From NCBI GenBank assembly GCA_026874595.1, contig CM049319.1:62940917-63004916 (forward strand): a stretch of DNA of 64,000 nucleotides, in the 5' to 3' direction. The notes beneath the pieces are model-generated. The model worked only from the letters and a program-made list of their open reading frames with translations. It ran no database searches and was not told the DNA's origin. Position 1 is the stretch's first letter. Every line of letters starts with the position of its first letter. Shown here in pieces: positions 23,388 through 36,800 of the stretch. Source of the stretch: Sipunculus nudus (Eukaryota > Annelida > Sipuncula > Golfingiida > Sipunculidae). The position numbers and the translations under genes were made by a program.

Positions 23388-23613
23388 CGATGTAAACAAA
23401 ACAAGTGACCCATGGGTCATGACGCTCAGCTGACTGGGAAGAGATTCACAAAAGGAAATTTTATCATCAGAATGGTAGATACCCATTCAACTGAAGCATC
23501 AAACAGATTAACCAACAGGCCAAGATTTAGTCTGTATTTATATATCTGAAAAATAGAGAAAAAATGTGTAAACTTTAAAAACTAGAATACGGGTAGCCGA
23601 CAAGTGACTACGT

Positions 23614-25191
23614 GTATCTGCCAAAATCAGAGTGAAGTGTGGCATGGATTGAGTGGCAAGGGGAAACAGAGTGAGGTATGTTGCATATTAGCATGGATGT
23701 CTGCAGCCTAAATGTGTATGTAGGTTGTGCAACCTACCACAAATCCAGAAAACTGTCCAAGTTGTATACATATGCAAAATTTTAGGCAGAAAAGTCAAAC
23801 CACTACATGGATATGAGTGATTTTAGCCCACGGCAGACAAACAGACAGACGCTGTGCAAAAATGATTGCAGTTTTGTGTATGATAAAGACCTATGTGAGA
23901 TCTAAACACAAGCATAATTTTGGCCCAATCGGTCAAATGGTTCCTGAGATATTAGCTTGGATGTGTGCAGCGTTAACTAGAATGAAGGTGGCGCCACCTG
24001 TCATAAAATCAAGAAAGCTATCCAGGATGTATAAACCTGCAAAATTTTAGGCAGTTATGTCAAACCACTACAGAGAAATGAGTGATTTTAGGCCACGGCA
24101 GACCAACAGACAGACGCTGTGCAAAATGTGCAAAAATGGTTGCAGGTGGCCCCTCCAGTTTTGTGTATGATAAAGAACTATGTGAGATCTATACACATGC
24201 AAAATTTTGGCCCAATCGTTCAAACGGTTCCCGAGATATGAGCTTGGATGTCTGCAGCATAAACTAGAATAAAGGTGGCGCCACCTGTCATAAAATCAAG
24301 AAAGCTATCCAGGATGTATAAAACTGCAAAATTTTAGGCAGATATGTCAAACCACTGCCAAGATGTGAGTGACTTTATTGCACGGCAGACAAACAGACAG
24401 ACGCTGTGCAAAAATGGTTGCAGGTGGTGCCACCAGTTTTGTGTATGATAAAGAGCTATGTTAGATCTATACACATGCAAAATTTTGGCCCAATCGTTCA
24501 AACGGTTCCCGAGATATGAGCTTGGATGTCTGCAGCATAAACTAGAATAAAGGTGGCGCCACCTGTCATAAAATCAAGAAAGCTATCCAGGATGTATAAA
24601 ACTGCAAAATTTTAGGCAGATATGTCAAACCACTGCCGAGATATGAGTGACATTATTGCACGGCAGACAAACAGACAGACGCTGTGCAAAAATGGTTGCA
24701 GGTGGCGCCACCAGTTTAGCGTATGATAAAGAGCTATGTTAGATCTATATACATGCAAAATTTTGGCCCGATCGGTCAAACGGTTCCCGAAATATGAGCT
24801 TGGATGTCATCAGCGTGAATGAGAATGTAGGTGGCGCCACCTGTCATAAAATCAAGAAAGCTATCCAGGATGTACACGCATGCCGAATTTCAGGTGAATT
24901 AGTCAATTCACTGCAGAGATATGAGTGATTTTAACCAAAGGCAGATGAACAGATGTCACTGTGCAAACATGGTTACAGGTGGCGCCACCATTTTTTGTGT
25001 ATGTTATAGAGCTATCCAAGGGCTACATTAGTATAAATTTTATTTCCTGATCAGTTAAACGGTTCCCGAGATATGAGTTTGGAAAGCTGATAAAATCAAG
25101 TCCCAGAGGAGCTCTCTGGAAACGAACGCGGCAACGGCGGAGGAACCCGGTCAAAAACATAGTATCCACAAAACTTCGTTTTGGCGGGTAC
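23614..25191 (+). mobile_element. Type-1 element inside copy A
   Basis: Starts GTATCTGCCAAAA and ends GTTTTGGCGGGTAC, inverted ends of about 13 bases with two mismatches. A hairpin CAAAAC-TTC-GTTTTG lies just inside the 3' end, preceded by AACCCGGTCAAAAACATAGT, a 3' layout like that of E1 and E2. The core repeats with a period of about 278 bases (GGTGGCGCCACC near 23987, 24274, 24552, 24830, plus a second palindrome copy about 150 bases after each). Confidence 0.65.
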
Positions 25192-25198
25192 AAAAATA

Positions 25199-27480
25199 CA
25201 GGTGGCTCCACCAGTCTGCAGAAACTAATAAAAACAATTACAAACATCAATATCCATGCAGAGAATCATGGTGATCTCCCCATTAGTTGTTCAGATACTT
25301 CAGCTTTTGTATCAAATTGCCCATTATTCTGAGGGATACTTCGGAGTCCTATAGCTTGAAGGATATGGGTAACAGAGACCTAATTTTAAGTTTCCACAGG
25401 CACTTTTCATGGGCCTTCTTGCATGACAAGAATGAAGATTCTAGGTCCAGTTGTTGCGATTTGTACCCTGTTGACAGATAACCATATCTTTAAAGGTATC
25501 AAAAAAAGAGAAAAAAAAAATCGTAAAAATTTGAAAAAAATAGAGGTGGCGCACCCAGTCTGCAGAAACTGATGGAACAGGTCATGATCAATATGTATGC
25601 CGAAAAATCATGACCATTAGTGTTGTAGTTATTGAGATACTGCAGTTTTTGTATCAAATTTTCCATTATTCTCGGGGGTAATTTGGAGCCATACAGCTTA
25701 AAGAATATGGGTAACAGAGACCTAATTTCAGGTTTCCATGGAGACTTTTCATGGGTCTCCCTGTGTGTCAAGAATGAAGATTCTAGGTCCAGTTTTAATG
25801 ATTTGTGCCCTGTTAACAGATGTTCATAACTTTAAAGGTCTCAAAAATAGAGAAAAAATTCGTAAAAAACCCGAACAAATACAGGTGGTGCCACCAGTCT
25901 GCAGAAACTGATGAAACACTCCATGATCAATATCCATGAAAACAATTATGGTGATCTCTGCATTAGTTGTTCAGATACTTCAGCTTTTGTATCAAATTTT
26001 CCATTATTCTGAGCTGTACTTTGGAGTGCCATAGCTCAAAGGATATTGGTAACAGAGACCTAATTTCAGGTGTCCATGGAGACTTATCATGGGTCTCCCT
26101 GTGTGTCAACAATGAAGATTGTAGGTCCAGTCCTTACGATTTGTACCCTGTTGACAGATAACTACATCCTGAAAGGTCTCGAAAATAGAGAAAAAAAAAA
26201 AATTGTGAAAATTTGAAAAAATACAGGTGGCACCACCAGTCTGCAGGTACTGATGAAACACCTTTTGATCAATATGTATGCCAAAAGTCATGACCATAAG
26301 TGTTGTAGTTATTGAGATGTTGCAGTTTGTTTTTATCAAATTTTCCATTATTCTGGGGGGTTATTGGGAGCCCCCCATAGCTCAAAGGATATGGGTAACA
26401 GAGACCTTATTTCAGGTTTCCATGCAGACTTTTTATGGACCTCTCAGTGTGTCAAGAATGAAGATTCTAGGTCCAGTCTTTATGATTTGTGCCCTGTTAA
26501 CAGCTGTTCACATTTTTAAATTCGTAAAAAATCGAAAAATTTAGGTGGCGCCACCAGTCTGCAGGAAATGATGGAACATCTCATGATCAATACGTATGCC
26601 AAAAATCATGACCATCAGTCAAGTAGTTAAAGAGATATTGAAGTTTTTGTATGAAATTTTTTACTTTTCTGGGGGGTATTTGGGGCCCCATAGCTCGAAG
26701 GATATGGGTAACAGAGATCTAATTTATGATTTCCACGGAGACTTTTAATAGGTTTCTCAGTGTGTCGAGAATGAAGATTCTAGGTCCAGCGGTTACGATT
26801 TGTGCCACGTTAACAGATGACAGCATCTTTAAACGTCTCAAAAATAGAGGAAAAAATTGTAAAAAAATCGAAAAATACAGGTGGCGCCACCAGTCTGCAG
26901 GAACTTATGGAACATCTCATGATCAATATGTATGCCAAAAATCATGACCATCAGTGTTGTAGTTATTGAGATATTGAAGTTTTTGTATGAAATTTTTTAC
27001 TATTCTGGGGGGTACTTTGGGGCCCCATAGCTCGAAGGATATGGGTTACAGAGACCTAATTTCTGGTTTCCCAGGAGATTTTTCATGGACCTCTCAGTGT
27101 ATCAAGAATTAAGATTCTAGGTCTAGGCTTTACGATTTGTGCCTTGTTAACAGATGTTCACATTTTTAAAGGTCTCAAAAATAGAGAAAAAAAATTGTAA
27201 AAAATCGAAAAATACAGGTGGCGCCACCAGTCTGCAGGAAGTGATGGAACATCTCATGATCAATATGTATGCCAAAAATCATGACCATCAGTCAAGTAGT
27301 TAATGAGATATTGAAGTTTTTGTATGAAATTTTTGACTTCTCTGGGGGGTACTTTGGGGCCCCATAGCTCGAAGGATATGGGTAACAGAGACCTAATTTC
27401 TGGTTTCCAAGGAGATTTTTCATGGATCTCTCAGAATCCCAAGTTACAAGGTTCTAGGTTCAGCGGTTACGATTTGTGCC
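25199..27480. repeat. Type-2 tandem array, 7 units of about 340 bp (copy A)
   Basis: Units start at about 25199, 25543, 25882, 26224, 26543, 26879 and 27215 with CAGGTGGCGCCACCAGTCTG. Each continues ACTGATG..ATGATCAATAT, GGGTAACAGAGACCTAATTT, AAGATTCTAGGTCCAG, ACGATTTGTGCCCTGTTAAC and ends with an A-rich tract. Frames of 60-90 codons across the units are repeat translations. Confidence 0.95.
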
Positions 27481-27550
27481 TGGTTAACGGACGGACAGAC
27501 GGACGGACGGACGACGGACAAAGAGTGATCGCTATAGCTCAGATGACTTT

Positions 27551-27682
27551 CTCTGTGAAAAGAGGCCTAATTTTTTTATGAAAGATTCAAGGGATAGGCT
27601 ATGGTGAATAGATGCGAGATATAAGAATAGCCCCGAGTAAAAAAAAAAAACAAAAAAAAAAACAAAAAAAAAAAAAAAAAAA
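27551..27682. other. Spacer with A-rich tract
   Basis: Short spacer between copy A and the 24-bp satellite; the last 45 bases are almost pure A. Confidence 0.7.
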
Positions 27683-29052
27683 CATGCCAGATAACGAAGC
27701 CAGACACCGATACATGCCAGATAAAGAAACCAGAGACATGTCAGATAAAAAAATCCAGATACATGCCAGATAAAGAAACCAGACACATACCAGATAACGA
27801 AGCCAGATACATGTCAGACAACGAACCAGATAAATACCAGATAACGAAACTAGATACATGTCAGAAAACGAAACTATACACATGCCAGATATATAAAAAC
27901 CAGACACATGCCAGATAACGAAACCAGATACATATCAGATAACGACAATAGATGCATGTCAGATAAAGAAACCAGATATATACCAGATAAAGAAACCAGA
28001 TACATGCCACATAAAGAAACCAGATACATGCCAGATAACGAAACCAGATACATACAAGATAACGAAACCAGAAACATGTCAGATAAGGAAATCAGATACA
28101 TGCCAGATAAAGAAACTAGATACATACCAGAAAACGAAACCAGATACATGTCAGATAACGAAAACAGATATATGTCAGATAAAAATACCAGATGCATACC
28201 AGATGACGAAACCAGATACATGCAAGATAAAGAAACCTAATACATTCCAGATAAAGAAACCAGATACATGTCAGATAAAGAAACCAGATACATGCCACAT
28301 AAAGAAACCAGATACATGCCAGATAAAGAAACCAGAGACATGTCAGATAAAAATTCCAGATACATGCCATATAAAGAAACCAGACACATACCAGATAACG
28401 AAGCCAGATACATGTCAGACAACGAAACCAGATAAATACCAGATAACGAAACTAGATACATGTCAGAAAACGAAACTAGACACATGCCAGATAACGAAAC
28501 CAGACACATGCCAGATAACGAAACCAGATACATATCAGATAACGACACTAAATGCATGTCAGATAAAGAAACCAGATATATACCAGATAAAGAAACCAGA
28601 TACATGCCACATAAAGAAACCAGATACATGGCAGATAACGAAACCTGATACATACCAGAAAACGAAACCAGATACATGCCAGATAAAGAAATCAGATACA
28701 TGTCATAAAACAAACCTGATCCATACCAGAAAACGGAACCAGATACATGTCAGATAACGAAAACAGATACATGTCATAAAACAAAACTGATACATACCAG
28801 AAAACGAAACCAGCTACATGCCAGATAAAGATACCAGACACATGTGATAAAACAAACCTGATACATACCAGAAAACGAAACCAGATACATGCCAGATAAC
28901 GATACCAGAAACATGTCATAAAAAACCTGATACATACCTGAAAAACGAAACCAGATACATGCCAGATAACGAAACCAGATACATGTCATAAAACAAACCT
29001 GATACATACCAGAAAACGAAACCAGATACATGCCAGATAACGAAACCAGATA
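27683..29052. repeat. 24-bp tandem array, left part (about 57 units)
   Basis: Imperfect 24-bp units containing AGATACATGCCAGATA followed by AACGAAACC or AAAGAAACC. Because 24 is a multiple of 3 and the unit lacks stops in several frames, both strands show long open frames (up to 184 and 158 codons) of 8-residue repeats. Sporadic stops and insertions in all frames argue that it is a satellite and not a gene. The array continues at 30369 after a transposon. Confidence 0.95.
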
Positions 29053-30368
29053 CAGTGAAACCTGTCTAAAGCGGATAGTCAAGGGACTTGATCATTTTGT
29101 CCTTAATAGTGAGGTGTCCTTATTAGGCAGGTTGACCTTGGTTGATAACAGGGATTAAAAATAAAGACAACGAACAGCTGCAAGAACGTGTTTATTGTAT
29201 TATATCAGATTTAATATATATGTAATACATATTCATACACACATCATGCATTCAATATTCATAAACAAACTGTGATTATTTTTACTTATCTCAAGTAGTG
29301 AACAATATAAGGAGAAAATTCTATGGAAACATCCGTAAAAACAATGTTCATTTACTCGCGTACGCTCTTTGTCGCTGATCCACTCGGTCGAATAAGCTTG
29401 ACTTTCTCAGATAGCATAAGCTCCCGCCCAGGAGTACTTGTGGTGACACCTGGCGGCATTTGCCTAAAACTCTCCTTTTGCAGCTGTCTAAATGCGATTA
29501 TCTCAAAGATAATGACGACGTTGATAATGCGAAGATTGTAATGGCTACGAACCTGGGAACTTTCGTTTTTATTGGTGAATGTAGCTTAAGCCTAAAATAA
29601 ACTTTCTTTGATGATGTTTGTTTGGTTTTATTTGCTTTATAAATGTTGAAGGCACCCGAGATTAAACGAACCCCGAGGAGCTTGTGCACGGCGGCATGGT
29701 ACAAACAGCCACAGAGCAAGCAGATGTTTGACACTGAGCAGATCAGTTTGAGATATACTTAGCAAAACCGATAAATTAACATCCAACAGCCTACTATAAC
29801 AAAGGGGCTAATTTTACAGCTAGATATTGCGTAGAGTGATCAGGGACGCATGGGTAATCGGTAGCCGTTTAATCAATTTCATGACCCCCCCCCCCCCCCC
29901 CCCCGGTCGAGCGAAAATATGCAGCTTCGCAACGTGTGAATGATCAACCGTGAAATAAAGTCACGCGATGTATACCGCTTCATATTTGCTGTGTTTAACT
30001 TAGGAGCACATCACACCATGACATGAGCACAGCCACGCATTAAGGTAATAACTGGGGATTGCATAATCCTTTGTGTTCCAGTCCCAGGAACAACAACAGT
30101 ACAGGTGGTCTTTGATTCTGCCAGGGGCGAGAGATCAGTGTCTGTCGACGGTGGCGTATCGTGTCCGCATTTCTCAGGTTCATGTACTCTTAGAATGTCG
30201 GTTTGAGTTGAAATTTGTTGTCCGTTGTCCGCAGTAGTGAGGTGTCCGCCTTACAGGGGTTCCGCTTATACATAACATTTAGGGAATTTTGAAGGGACTT
30301 AACTATCTTGTCCGTTATAGCCAGTTGTCCACCTAAGTGAGGTGTCCGTTAAATAATTTTTTTTACTG
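29053..30368 (-). mobile_element. Tigger/pogo-type DNA transposon, deleted
   Basis: Ends CAGTGAAACCTG and ...TTTTACTG; the reversed right end contains TTTAACGGACACCTC, as in Tigger-type ends. TA flanks both sides (29051-29052, 30369-30370), and removal restores a perfect 24-bp unit (CCAGA-TA-CATG). The minus strand keeps a fragment of transposase N-terminus (29352-29459). A C homopolymer sits at 29885-29904. At 1316 bases it is shorter than an autonomous element. Confidence 0.85.
29352..29459 (-). pseudogene. Tigger/pogo transposase N-terminal fragment
   Basis: A 35-codon frame starts MPPG and contains LMLSEKVKLIRPSGSATKSV, which fits the first helices of the CENP-B/pogo-type helix-turn-helix (consensus-like LtlxEKvxlI...GxSxrsv). 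It ends at a TAA where the family would continue with the second helix. It is a dead remnant inside the deleted transposon and supports its classification. Confidence 0.55.
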
Positions 30369-30475
30369 TACATGTCATAAAACAAACCTGATACATACCA
30401 GAAAAACGAAACCAGATACATGCCACATAAAGAATCCAGAAACACGTCAGATCACGAAACCAGATACACGCCTTG
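30369..30475. repeat. 24-bp tandem array, right part
   Basis: The same 24-bp units resume after the Tigger element and decay by about 30475. Confidence 0.9.
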
Positions 30476-30487
30476 TTTACTTTTTGT

Positions 30488-30506
30488 AAATATATATATA
30501 TATATA
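30488..30506. repeat. Short (AT)n run
   Basis: AT dinucleotides just after the satellite. Confidence 0.8.
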
Positions 30507-30537
30507 ATCTTTGGATGATATGCGATATATTACATCA

Positions 30538-30543
30538 TTTATT
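30538..30543 (-). terminator. Candidate poly(A) signal of the AKR gene
   Basis: AATAAA on the minus strand, about 270 bases after the AKR stop codon. Confidence 0.35.
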
Positions 30544-30811
30544 ATATGAATAGTCCATGTGCATATCATCGTGCAAATTGGAAATTAAATTGGTAATAGT
30601 TTGAGTATCCCTGCTTTTTGTGCATTTACATGAGTTTCAGGCGCCTTCTTTTGTTTTCATAACGAATAATTTCTTAAAGAATACTCCACTGTCTTAGGTG
30701 AATTGCCAATATCCCTGATATATCATATATGTTGTATGTGGATGGGCCCGTGCATATTTGATTAGCTTGACACGCGGCATGAGCATTTTGATATTCCACC
30801 GACAGGGGTCG

Positions 30812-30854
30812 CTAGTAGCCTTCATTGAATGGGTACTCCTTGGACCCACGCAAT
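30812..30854 (-). CDS. AKR exon 10 (43-base terminal coding exon)
   Basis: One base of Val317, then [13 protein letters not shown] and TAG; acceptor CTGTTTTATAG. The YPF-x-E ending is typical of AKR1 C-termini and raises the total to the expected family length. Confidence 0.85.
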
Positions 30855-33800
30855 CTATAAAACAGAAAGAGAAACCATTCTTGCAAATCATGAAACATGT
30901 ACAACAGTCTGGCCTGTCATTTATTGTATTATTAAGCTAATCGCATATCCAATTTATACTAGTATTATTGCTGCACAGCACTCCTAAACAAATATAAGAA
31001 ATCGAATTCTTAGAAATGAATGAAAATCTTGTGACAGTTGATATTCTGAATAATACTCAATGATTGAAGTGGAATTTAAACTTTTATGGATGATTCACTG
31101 AGCCAGGCTATGCCAAAACGCAAAGAAAACAGTCTCCCAGGATATACCGTGCAGGGAACACCCCAGAATCACCAGTTAGATCTCTCTTTTATTACCCGTT
31201 TCACCATCTGTTGTCCACCTGTTTTTTGTTGATAATTTTCTAAAAAGTTTTTATTTTTCAATAATTTCCAAGAAAACTACATATGGAAGTGACAACCTAA
31301 TATGGCAATTAAGAATTTAACCATAAATCCTCAGTATGTGTATCGCAACTGTTTAGTCCCTGCACAATGTTCTGGCAGATATGATGTGTCCCTGCATGAG
31401 ACGCCCATTTTGTTTTAGCTGGTTATATTTTTCTTGGGTTTACATGACATCCAATCAGCAGCTGTAAAATCAGGCTGTTTTTGCATGTGACCAATGACCT
31501 TGAATCTATAAGTGTGTCTGATCTGTTGTACACTGTAGACTGATTTCTCATATTTTCAAATAATCCTGTTTCTGAAATAAGGTGTCAAGTAGATATTTAT
31601 TTACCTTGTTCAAAATAAGGTCCTTTAATCCCGTATTATACACTATATATGTTTCTCTTGAAATGTTATCCGTAAAAAAGTCATAGCAAAAAAAAAAAAA
31701 AAAACATGTCGACATTAGGGGATGAAACGGACTATAATCTAACGTTACTATGATGCAAAAGTCCTGTGTTGGTTAACTGTCTCCGCCTAGCTGGAGGGTA
31801 TGCGTTCATCCCCGTTCAAGTATGTGTGTTTTTTGTGCGTGTATTTGTTCACAACATAACTCACGCAATAATGAACGGCATCTATAAAACTTTTAGACCA
31901 TCTCGGGAATGCATGGGCCAAGGACGAACTGTTTAGATTTTGGTTGGAATCCAGCCCATGATACGGATTCAGGAATGTCCTCGAGAAATATTCACAAATG
32001 TAAAGTTACTTAAGCACGAATTAACCTAGGAGTATGGGCTGAATAGGTGAATGCAAATTATACGGCGGAGGCTTGCACTCCTTAGAATGCAGATTTCTAG
32101 TTTTAATGCGACCTACAAATGGTATATATAGAATAATAGCACATGATACTCACACATCTAACCACAGTACACGGAAGTTTTGGTCACATCCTTTAATGGC
32201 CGCCATGTCTTCATCAGTCAAACTGAAGTCAAAGATCTGAAACAGAAAGGCGACACTTCAAGTGAAATCTAGATTAAACAATGGTTTTTACATGTTCGGG
32301 TGATTACTCTCTTACGATCTTAAATAAATTGATACCACAATATAAATCCAATTTACGTGCAGTCATCGTTGACTGGTTCATGTACAGGTATATAATATAC
32401 AGGTATATATTATTCAGGTGTATTATATACGGGAAAAGAATGTGCTGGGCATCTCATGGAGTATATAACAAGGGACGTTATATTTCTTAAAGATTTTTAG
32501 ATGGTTCTCAATACTAGAGTGCATGGAGTTTTGTAGGAACATCAGATATGCTAATTAAGGTAAGAACAATTTGTGACCTAGTTTCATTGGGATCACGTTC
32601 CCACAATCAGGAGATTAATAATCTGATTTGTTACAGCGTCAGAAATTCTGTGAAAAACAGCAATTCTCAGAGCGTAATGTTCGGCTGATTTGAATCAAGA
32701 ATTAGATTACAATCTAAGTAATTTGATGCACGATCCGGACTATTTGCCGGTGCGGATACGGCTTTGAAGTAAAACGAATAACTGCCGTAAACTTACATTG
32801 ATGTTTTCGTTGATTCGGGTCGGAGTATTGCTTTTGGGTACCACAACCAGTCCTCTCTGCACCTGGTACTTTAAAGCTATCTGGAATAATCATCATTTGG
32901 TATTATCACATTGCTGATAAACGATATCCATGAATGTTGGATGGATCGAGAGATATTTCAAAATGCTTCGCCTGATTAAAATCCGTTTTTTAGATAATCA
33001 AACAAGGTACCCAAAGGTATCTACCGTTCCACTAAAAATCATTTTTTTAGATGAATTACAAATCTAAGTAAGACATTTTGCCTGACAAGGGACGAATTGA
33101 GTATTATCTGCTTAAATTCTTTACAAAAATATATAAAATATATATTTCAATTTTTCCAAAAAAAGTCCCTTTACTGGACAGGGGTTATAAAAAAGAACTT
33201 AGACAAAATAGGGAACTGAGACTTAACAGTTCTAGGTATCGGTAAATTTTGAATTTCGTGTTTAACTGAAGTAGATCTGTGTAAGGATATTTAATGTACT
33301 GTGTCGCAAATGGGACTGAAATATTCCATGTTGAATATCTTAAAGCAGGTATGGTTAACAGCTTAAGGTGAAACATGAGCTACACCTGCCCAAGATCACA
33401 AGGAAGTATGTCCCACCATATTAATCCGAGTAACAAGTGTCATACTAAAAATTTGAACAAATAAGGAAATCAACCGAGCACTACCAAAGTTAATAAGAAG
33501 TCGAGGTTATACTCAGGAACTCGTGCCCCGCCACTCATAGATGGATCTAAGTGATGGTGTTTGAGATATAGTTTTAAATATGTAAAATTCAAGGGAGGAC
33601 AGAAAGACGGAGCTGATCTCTACATCTGTCATCCCGCGGTGGAGCACCGGGTCATAGATTTACACAAACAGTTTATAAAAGGAACAGTACTTGTGCGGGG
33701 GTTTTGTTGTACTTCTTTGCAATCTTCTGTAGAATTTCGTCGGTGAACACGCTTGGGTCTCCGTCTTTAGCCCTGTTTAAAAATGTATAATCTTTGTAAA

Positions 33801-36800
33801 TACAGCCAAGAAAAAAATACCAAAGACCAGCCAGAGGTCTACGTTCACATATCGATCACAAGAGGGCGCTCCGTGTTAAAACGTAACGTCGAGATAAAAA
33901 AGAAGAAGAAGAAGAAGAAGAAAAAAAAAAAAAAAAAAAACAAATGTCAAATGCAAATTTGCCACCTAGGACGATTACCAACGACCGGTTTTGGGAGACC
34001 TAATGCATATATACATACAGAAGAAGAATAGTTAAACATGTAACCCACATGGGACATTGTTTGGGCTTGGTGAGAAGGTGTTTTGCTTAAACATATAAGT
34101 GCTTTCACTCTTGGTTTAATGGAGAAAAGTATAAATCTTAAAAGAAAAAAAAAAATATAAAAATGTCTAAAAAAGTATGAAAAGTTAAAAAAAGTTAAAA
34201 AATAATGCCAAATTATGTGATACTTCTTAACAAGCTTCAAGTAGAAAAGTAGAAAAGGAAGGTAGAAAAGTGATTTTGTAAAACACAGGCAAGATTGCAG
34301 AGAAAAAATCATCTCTAATAAAAAGCCACTGGTATCTTATATTGACAGAACTTGTTTACTACGCTCAACTGTTTCAAGAACACAGCCTATAATCACCACC
34401 TAAGATGATGATATTAGAAAAAAGTATGAAAATATTTACCCCTGGAAAGTATGAAAAAAGTGTATAAAGTAGTATTGCTTGAAAAAAGGATGTTACTTTT
34501 AAAAAGTATAAAGTGACATCACTGCCATATTCAGGCCACGGTTGTAAGAAAGGGAGACACATTATGTCTCCATTGGTTTGGCAACTTTACCTTGTAAAAA
34601 ACTGCATATTCTCAGTAAACAATTATGTTAAAGTGGAAAAGTCCTCCAGGTGCAAAATGCATTAATTTTTATGGATGTCACACAATCATAAAGACATACT
34701 GATGCTGCTGTCATCTGGCGGCGGGAGAGTTAACTAGTCCAGAGGACCAGCGTTATTATTTTCAGATTAAAGCGAATGAAGTTAAAAGTATGAATTATAA
34801 AAAAAAAAAATCATCCCCTGCAATAGTTGCTTCTTTAGGACACATTTTTCTTCAAATAATGTTCATCCAATATCAACCTTAACGGTACAATATTAGGCAT
34901 ATAAAAGGTACTTTTACATTCTTGCCAAACTTATGTCATTTGTTATCACAAATTTAAAGAATCTAGAGTCCTTTAAAATATTCATATATGAAACAGTAAT
35001 TCCACCTACCACGATCTACTGGGCTTGGCCAGAGGAGAGAAACATGACACCACAATGCCGTTAGTTTGATTAAACTCCACCAGGGGGAAATTCTGATGAA
35101 AAACGTGGATCTCGACCTATGAAGGAGACAAAAGACGTTTGTCTTGATTCCTTAAGATTCATCAAATATTTGTGTGATATATGTGTTCGTCTATATCAAA
35201 AGAATGCTAAAAGCTTAACGAATTATTAACAAAAGATTTAAATCAGTGAATATTTCACGTCCACTTGCAGATGGGCAAATGTGTTTGCAGGGCAGTGCAT
35301 ATGCAGCTAGGCTGCCCATCTGCAATATCGGATCTTAAGATTGATCAGACCAATCAACAGACGGAGCAGATTCGTGACAACCTCCTACATACTCGAACCA
35401 TGGCTAAATTAAACTTGTTCTGTGTTTATGCAGAATTCGGGGAATCAAAGGTCATATAGTTTTGTTTCTAAATCTCGGCATTTATTACAATAAAGGAATT
35501 TCTCTGAACCTGTGGTTTTCTGTAGTTTCAAATTATAGTCTGTTCCACTACCCCTGTCCACCTTTTTTACGCGATTATTTATTTTTTCGAGTCAAAGGAC
35601 GTCAAACTTTTTGCCCCTAGGACAGAATGAGGAAAATGGTAATACCAATTTTAATAATAATACCCCACCTTATGTCATTTACCTGTAAACAATTGACCTA
35701 TCCACCACAGCCCATATGGTCCGCCTTTTTAACCTAATTATTATGAGACCCAAAACGCTCCTACATAGAAGGTCATCCATGCCCATGGCTGCGAGAGCTG
35801 GATACAAGACAATAAATACGTCACAAAAATCGATGAGGTGTGACGCCGAATTGACTAACGTAATCAACTCGATTGATCAATATTTTCCAGTCACTGTGAA
35901 CTGTCTTGCCATATTTTTTATTATTTGTCTCATACAAATTACGTACCATGTAAGACATTATAACTCACTCGGTAGTAGGAGGAATTGCACCTTCAACCTA
36001 TCGCCTAAAACTTTTTAGACGGTCTTCTTTGAACAAAAAACAAGGCCTACAGGCCTAATGCGAACCTGTACAAAGTTTGGGGTATGAATGGAGGTTTATT
36101 TTTTAAATTTAATATTGATCCTCTTAAGTCCTGCATATCTACCTTAGTCATTATGATTTCAGCAAAAAAGACGTTTCGGACCTGCAAGTTTCAGACTAGA
36201 ACATTTTAAAACTAGAATATTGGTAGTCCACTATGTGTATCCGAAGAAATCAGGAGTGGGACGGGTGAAGTGAGGCATGGATTAAGTGGCAAGGGGAATA
36301 GAGTGAGGTGTGTTGCATGATAGCATGGATGTCTGCAGAGTAAACCTGAATGAAGGTGGTACCACCTGTCTTAAAATCGAGAAAACTGTCCAGAATGTAT
36401 AAACCTGCAAAATTTCAGGTGGATAAGTCAAACCAATGCTGAGATACGAGTGATTTTATCCCAAGGCAGATGAACAGATGGACGCTTTGCATAAATGGTT
36501 GCAGGTGGCGCCACCAGTTTTGCCTATGATAAAGAGCTATGTAAGATCTATACACATGCAAACTTTTGGCCCAATCGGTCAAATAGTAACCGAGATATGA
36601 GCTTGGATGTCTGCAGAGTAAACCTGAATGTAGGTGGCGCCACCTGTCATAAAATCTAGAAAGCTGTCCAGGATGTATAAACCTGCAAAAATTTCAGGTG
36701 AATAAGTCAAACCACTGCTGAGGTATGAGTGATTTTATCCCAAGGCAGATGAACAGATGGATGCTGTGCATAATTGGTTGCAGGTGGCGCCACCAGTTTT

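Larger units (their letters stand above)
23401..27550 (+). mobile_element. Copy A: composite tandem-repeat element
   Basis: Begins ACAAGTGACCCATGGGTCAT followed by GACGCTCAGCTGACTGG, the same start as copies B and C, and ends with an (ACGG)n tract and GATCGCTATAGCTCAGATGA. It contains a type-1 element (23614-25191) and then an array of seven type-2 units (25199-27480). The extreme 3' hairpin arm seen in B and C is missing here. No protein is encoded. Microsatellite ACGG next to a core of tandem repeats matches the described layout of bivalve pearl elements. Confidence 0.7.
32237..35009. other. AKR introns 6-8, no other gene
   Basis: Introns of 1.2, 0.8 and 0.6 kb apart from exons 7 and 8. 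Intron 6 holds a (GAA)n-poly(A) tract at about 33898-33942 and an A-rich block of AAAAGTAT-type repeats (34120-34520). Intron 8 has short AGGTATATAATATAC repeats at about 32387-32430. Confidence 0.6.

Noticed and set aside
25199-27480. Frames of 60-90 codons (e.g. starting [11 protein letters not shown]) as a protein family
   Set aside because: They recur because the DNA unit recurs; every unit ends the frame in the A-rich tract and there is no domain.
28203-28757. 184-codon plus-strand frame and overlapping 158-codon minus-strand frame as repeat proteins
   Set aside because: Both are translations of the same 24-bp satellite, open because 24 is divisible by three. They lack consistent starts, and other units carry stops.
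27683-29052. CRISPR-like array of short repeats
   Set aside because: There are no unique spacers. Units are contiguous 24-mers in a eukaryotic context.
30694-30891. 65-codon minus-strand frame as the AKR 3' exon
   Set aside because: Wrong frame. The exon that fits the AKR ending is 30812-30854 in another frame, joined by a phase-2 splice.
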